The notes beneath the pieces are model-generated. The model had not been told where the DNA came from and searched no databases. It was given only the letters and a program-made list of their open reading frames with translations. 34,284 nucleotides of DNA from Flammeovirgaceae bacterium BBD 1991-12 (lineage in GTDB: Bacteria > Bacteroidota > Bacteroidia > Cytophagales > Cyclobacteriaceae): positions 1 to 34,284 of the forward strand of contig LYSV01000136.1 of assembly GCA_001657315.1 (NCBI GenBank), read 5' to 3'. The position numbers and the translations under genes are program-made. Every line of letters begins with the position of its first letter. Positions within the stretch are counted from its first letter, which is position 1. Positions 33,524 through 34,284 of this stretch are shown here, in pieces.

Positions 33524-34244
33524 GGTTATGACGCTTTAGCTCAGCATCAATGATTTCATACGTTCTGCCTTTTAATACTTCAATATCCTCCAGGGTGACC
33601 CCTTCAGTCAGAATGGGCTCATGAAAGATCACTTTCAGTGAGCGATGTCTGGGCAGATAGCTGGAATCAGGTAAAATTATCCAATTATAGGGAATGGTGA
33701 CAGGAATAATCGGAATTTGTTTTTCTATGGCCATCCTGAAGGCCCCATCCTTAAACCTGGCCATTTGAGGTGGAGTATCCGATACAATGCCTCCTTCCGG
33801 AAATATAACCAGGCTTTTGCCCTCGTCAATAGCTTCAAGGCTCCTGAGTACCGTGGCGTACCGGCTCCGGATGCTTTGCCGGTTTACTGTAATATGGAGT
33901 TTACGGTACATGAACCCGAAAAGGGGTATCTTTTCCATATCATTTTTACCCACAAAAATGGCATTTACAGGGTTAAGCCCCATGGCAGGTATATCCAGAT
34001 AGGAAAAGTGATTGGCGCAAAAGATATACTGCTTCTTTTTGTCCAGTTCCGACCTAAGCTCCACCCTATGTGGAAAAAGAGTCAGCGTAAAGAACAGCCG
34101 GGCCCACCAGCGGTTGAATACGCCCACCAGACCGTGCCATCTTTTCCATACAATGGGGATAAGCAGCAAAGGGAAGAACAGAACGAACAATACAGCAAAC
34201 ACGAGTATGGCATGGGCGGCATGTAGAATTCTCAGGAGTTTCAT
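33513..34244 (-). CDS. 1-acyl-sn-glycerol-3-phosphate acyltransferase (PlsC family)
   Basis: A 243-residue membrane-bound acyltransferase of phospholipid synthesis. The N-terminus has one or two hydrophobic helices (about 12-33). The catalytic HX4D motif is N78-H79-FSYL-D84, and the acyl-acceptor motif FPEGG lies at 148-152, followed by PVTIPYNWIILP. The reaction converts lysophosphatidate to phosphatidate, or acylates a related lipid. It is the first gene of the unit with gatC and the TPR protein and overlaps gatC by 11 bp. Only 40 bp of upstream sequence remain in the window. Confidence 0.93.
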   Translation of the reverse strand: MKLLRILHAAHAILVFAVLFVLFFPLLLIPIVWKRWHGLVGVFNRWWARLFFTLTLFPHRVELRSELDKKKQYIFCANHFSYLDIPAMGLNPVNAIFVGKNDMEKIPLFGFMYRKLHITVNRQSIRSRYATVLRSLEAIDEGKSLVIFPEGGIVSDTPPQMARFKDGAFRMAIEKQIPIIPVTIPYNWIILPDSSYLPRHRSLKVIFHEPILTEGVTLEDIEVLKGRTYEIIDAELKRHNHEN

Positions 34245-34284
34245 GATACTATTTCCATCCCGATAGTTAACAGGAGGGGAAAAG

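Overview
The window looks like a chromosomal segment of a Bacteroidota bacterium, most likely Cytophagales. Supporting signs are a near-textbook Bacteroidota promoter (TTG, 19 nt, TAAATTTG) at 1801-1830, a Bacteroidota-type lipoprotein N-acyltransferase of the Lnb/DUF4105 family, a FeoB-associated Cys-rich mini-protein, a LytS/LytTR pair, ComB, and weak Shine-Dalgarno use. No rRNA, tRNA, IS element, integrase or CRISPR array was recognised. The genus cannot be named from the sequence alone.

Layout. 1-480: a degenerate 21-bp tandem repeat with a 33-bp perfect palindrome inside it. 481-1379: a Xre-type regulator and a small unknown gene. 1868-3955: a PpiD-like periplasmic foldase behind the promoter, ended by a strong hairpin. 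4029-7669: a tight run of DUF493, a lipoprotein-like methyltransferase, pterin dehydratase, RsmI, an Lnt-like membrane protein without a nitrilase domain, inositol monophosphatase and the Cys-rich mini-protein. 7745-8767: a radical SAM/SPASM protein on the minus strand. 8995-11619: an Lnb-like acyltransferase, a SRPBCC protein and a WYL regulator. 11964-14077: an exported ABM-GyrI fusion and AlkC with an Ig-like domain. 14289-14901: two tandem 71-residue paralogues of unknown function, each with its own hairpin. 15132-17966: a universal stress protein and a LytS/LytTR two-component pair. 18181-22324: RarA (minus), an EamA transporter, a small membrane protein, an L,D-transpeptidase and a threonine aldolase (minus). 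22657-26210: a Tet-like MFS transporter followed by an OmpR-type two-component pair. 26330-34244, all minus: ComB, an AT-rich AAA ATPase plus DUF4276 pair, GcvT, then the unit plsC-gatC-large TPR membrane protein.

Three themes stand out. First, lipoprotein maturation: an Lnt-like scaffold lacking its catalytic domain lies about 2.3 kb from an intact Lnb-type enzyme, which suggests replacement of one enzyme by another. Second, a candidate anti-phage or conflict pair (ABC-type AAA ATPase plus a TOPRIM-like DUF4276 protein) sits as an AT-rich insert between housekeeping genes. Third, several intergenic regions hold short-period repeat families (GTTCAA, GGAAGCTGGAAGTCA, GGGCGTAG, GTTATTGAG and TTGATGTG words), often as inverted arms at gene 3' ends, plus long palindromes. 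These are not explained by ordinary genes or terminators.
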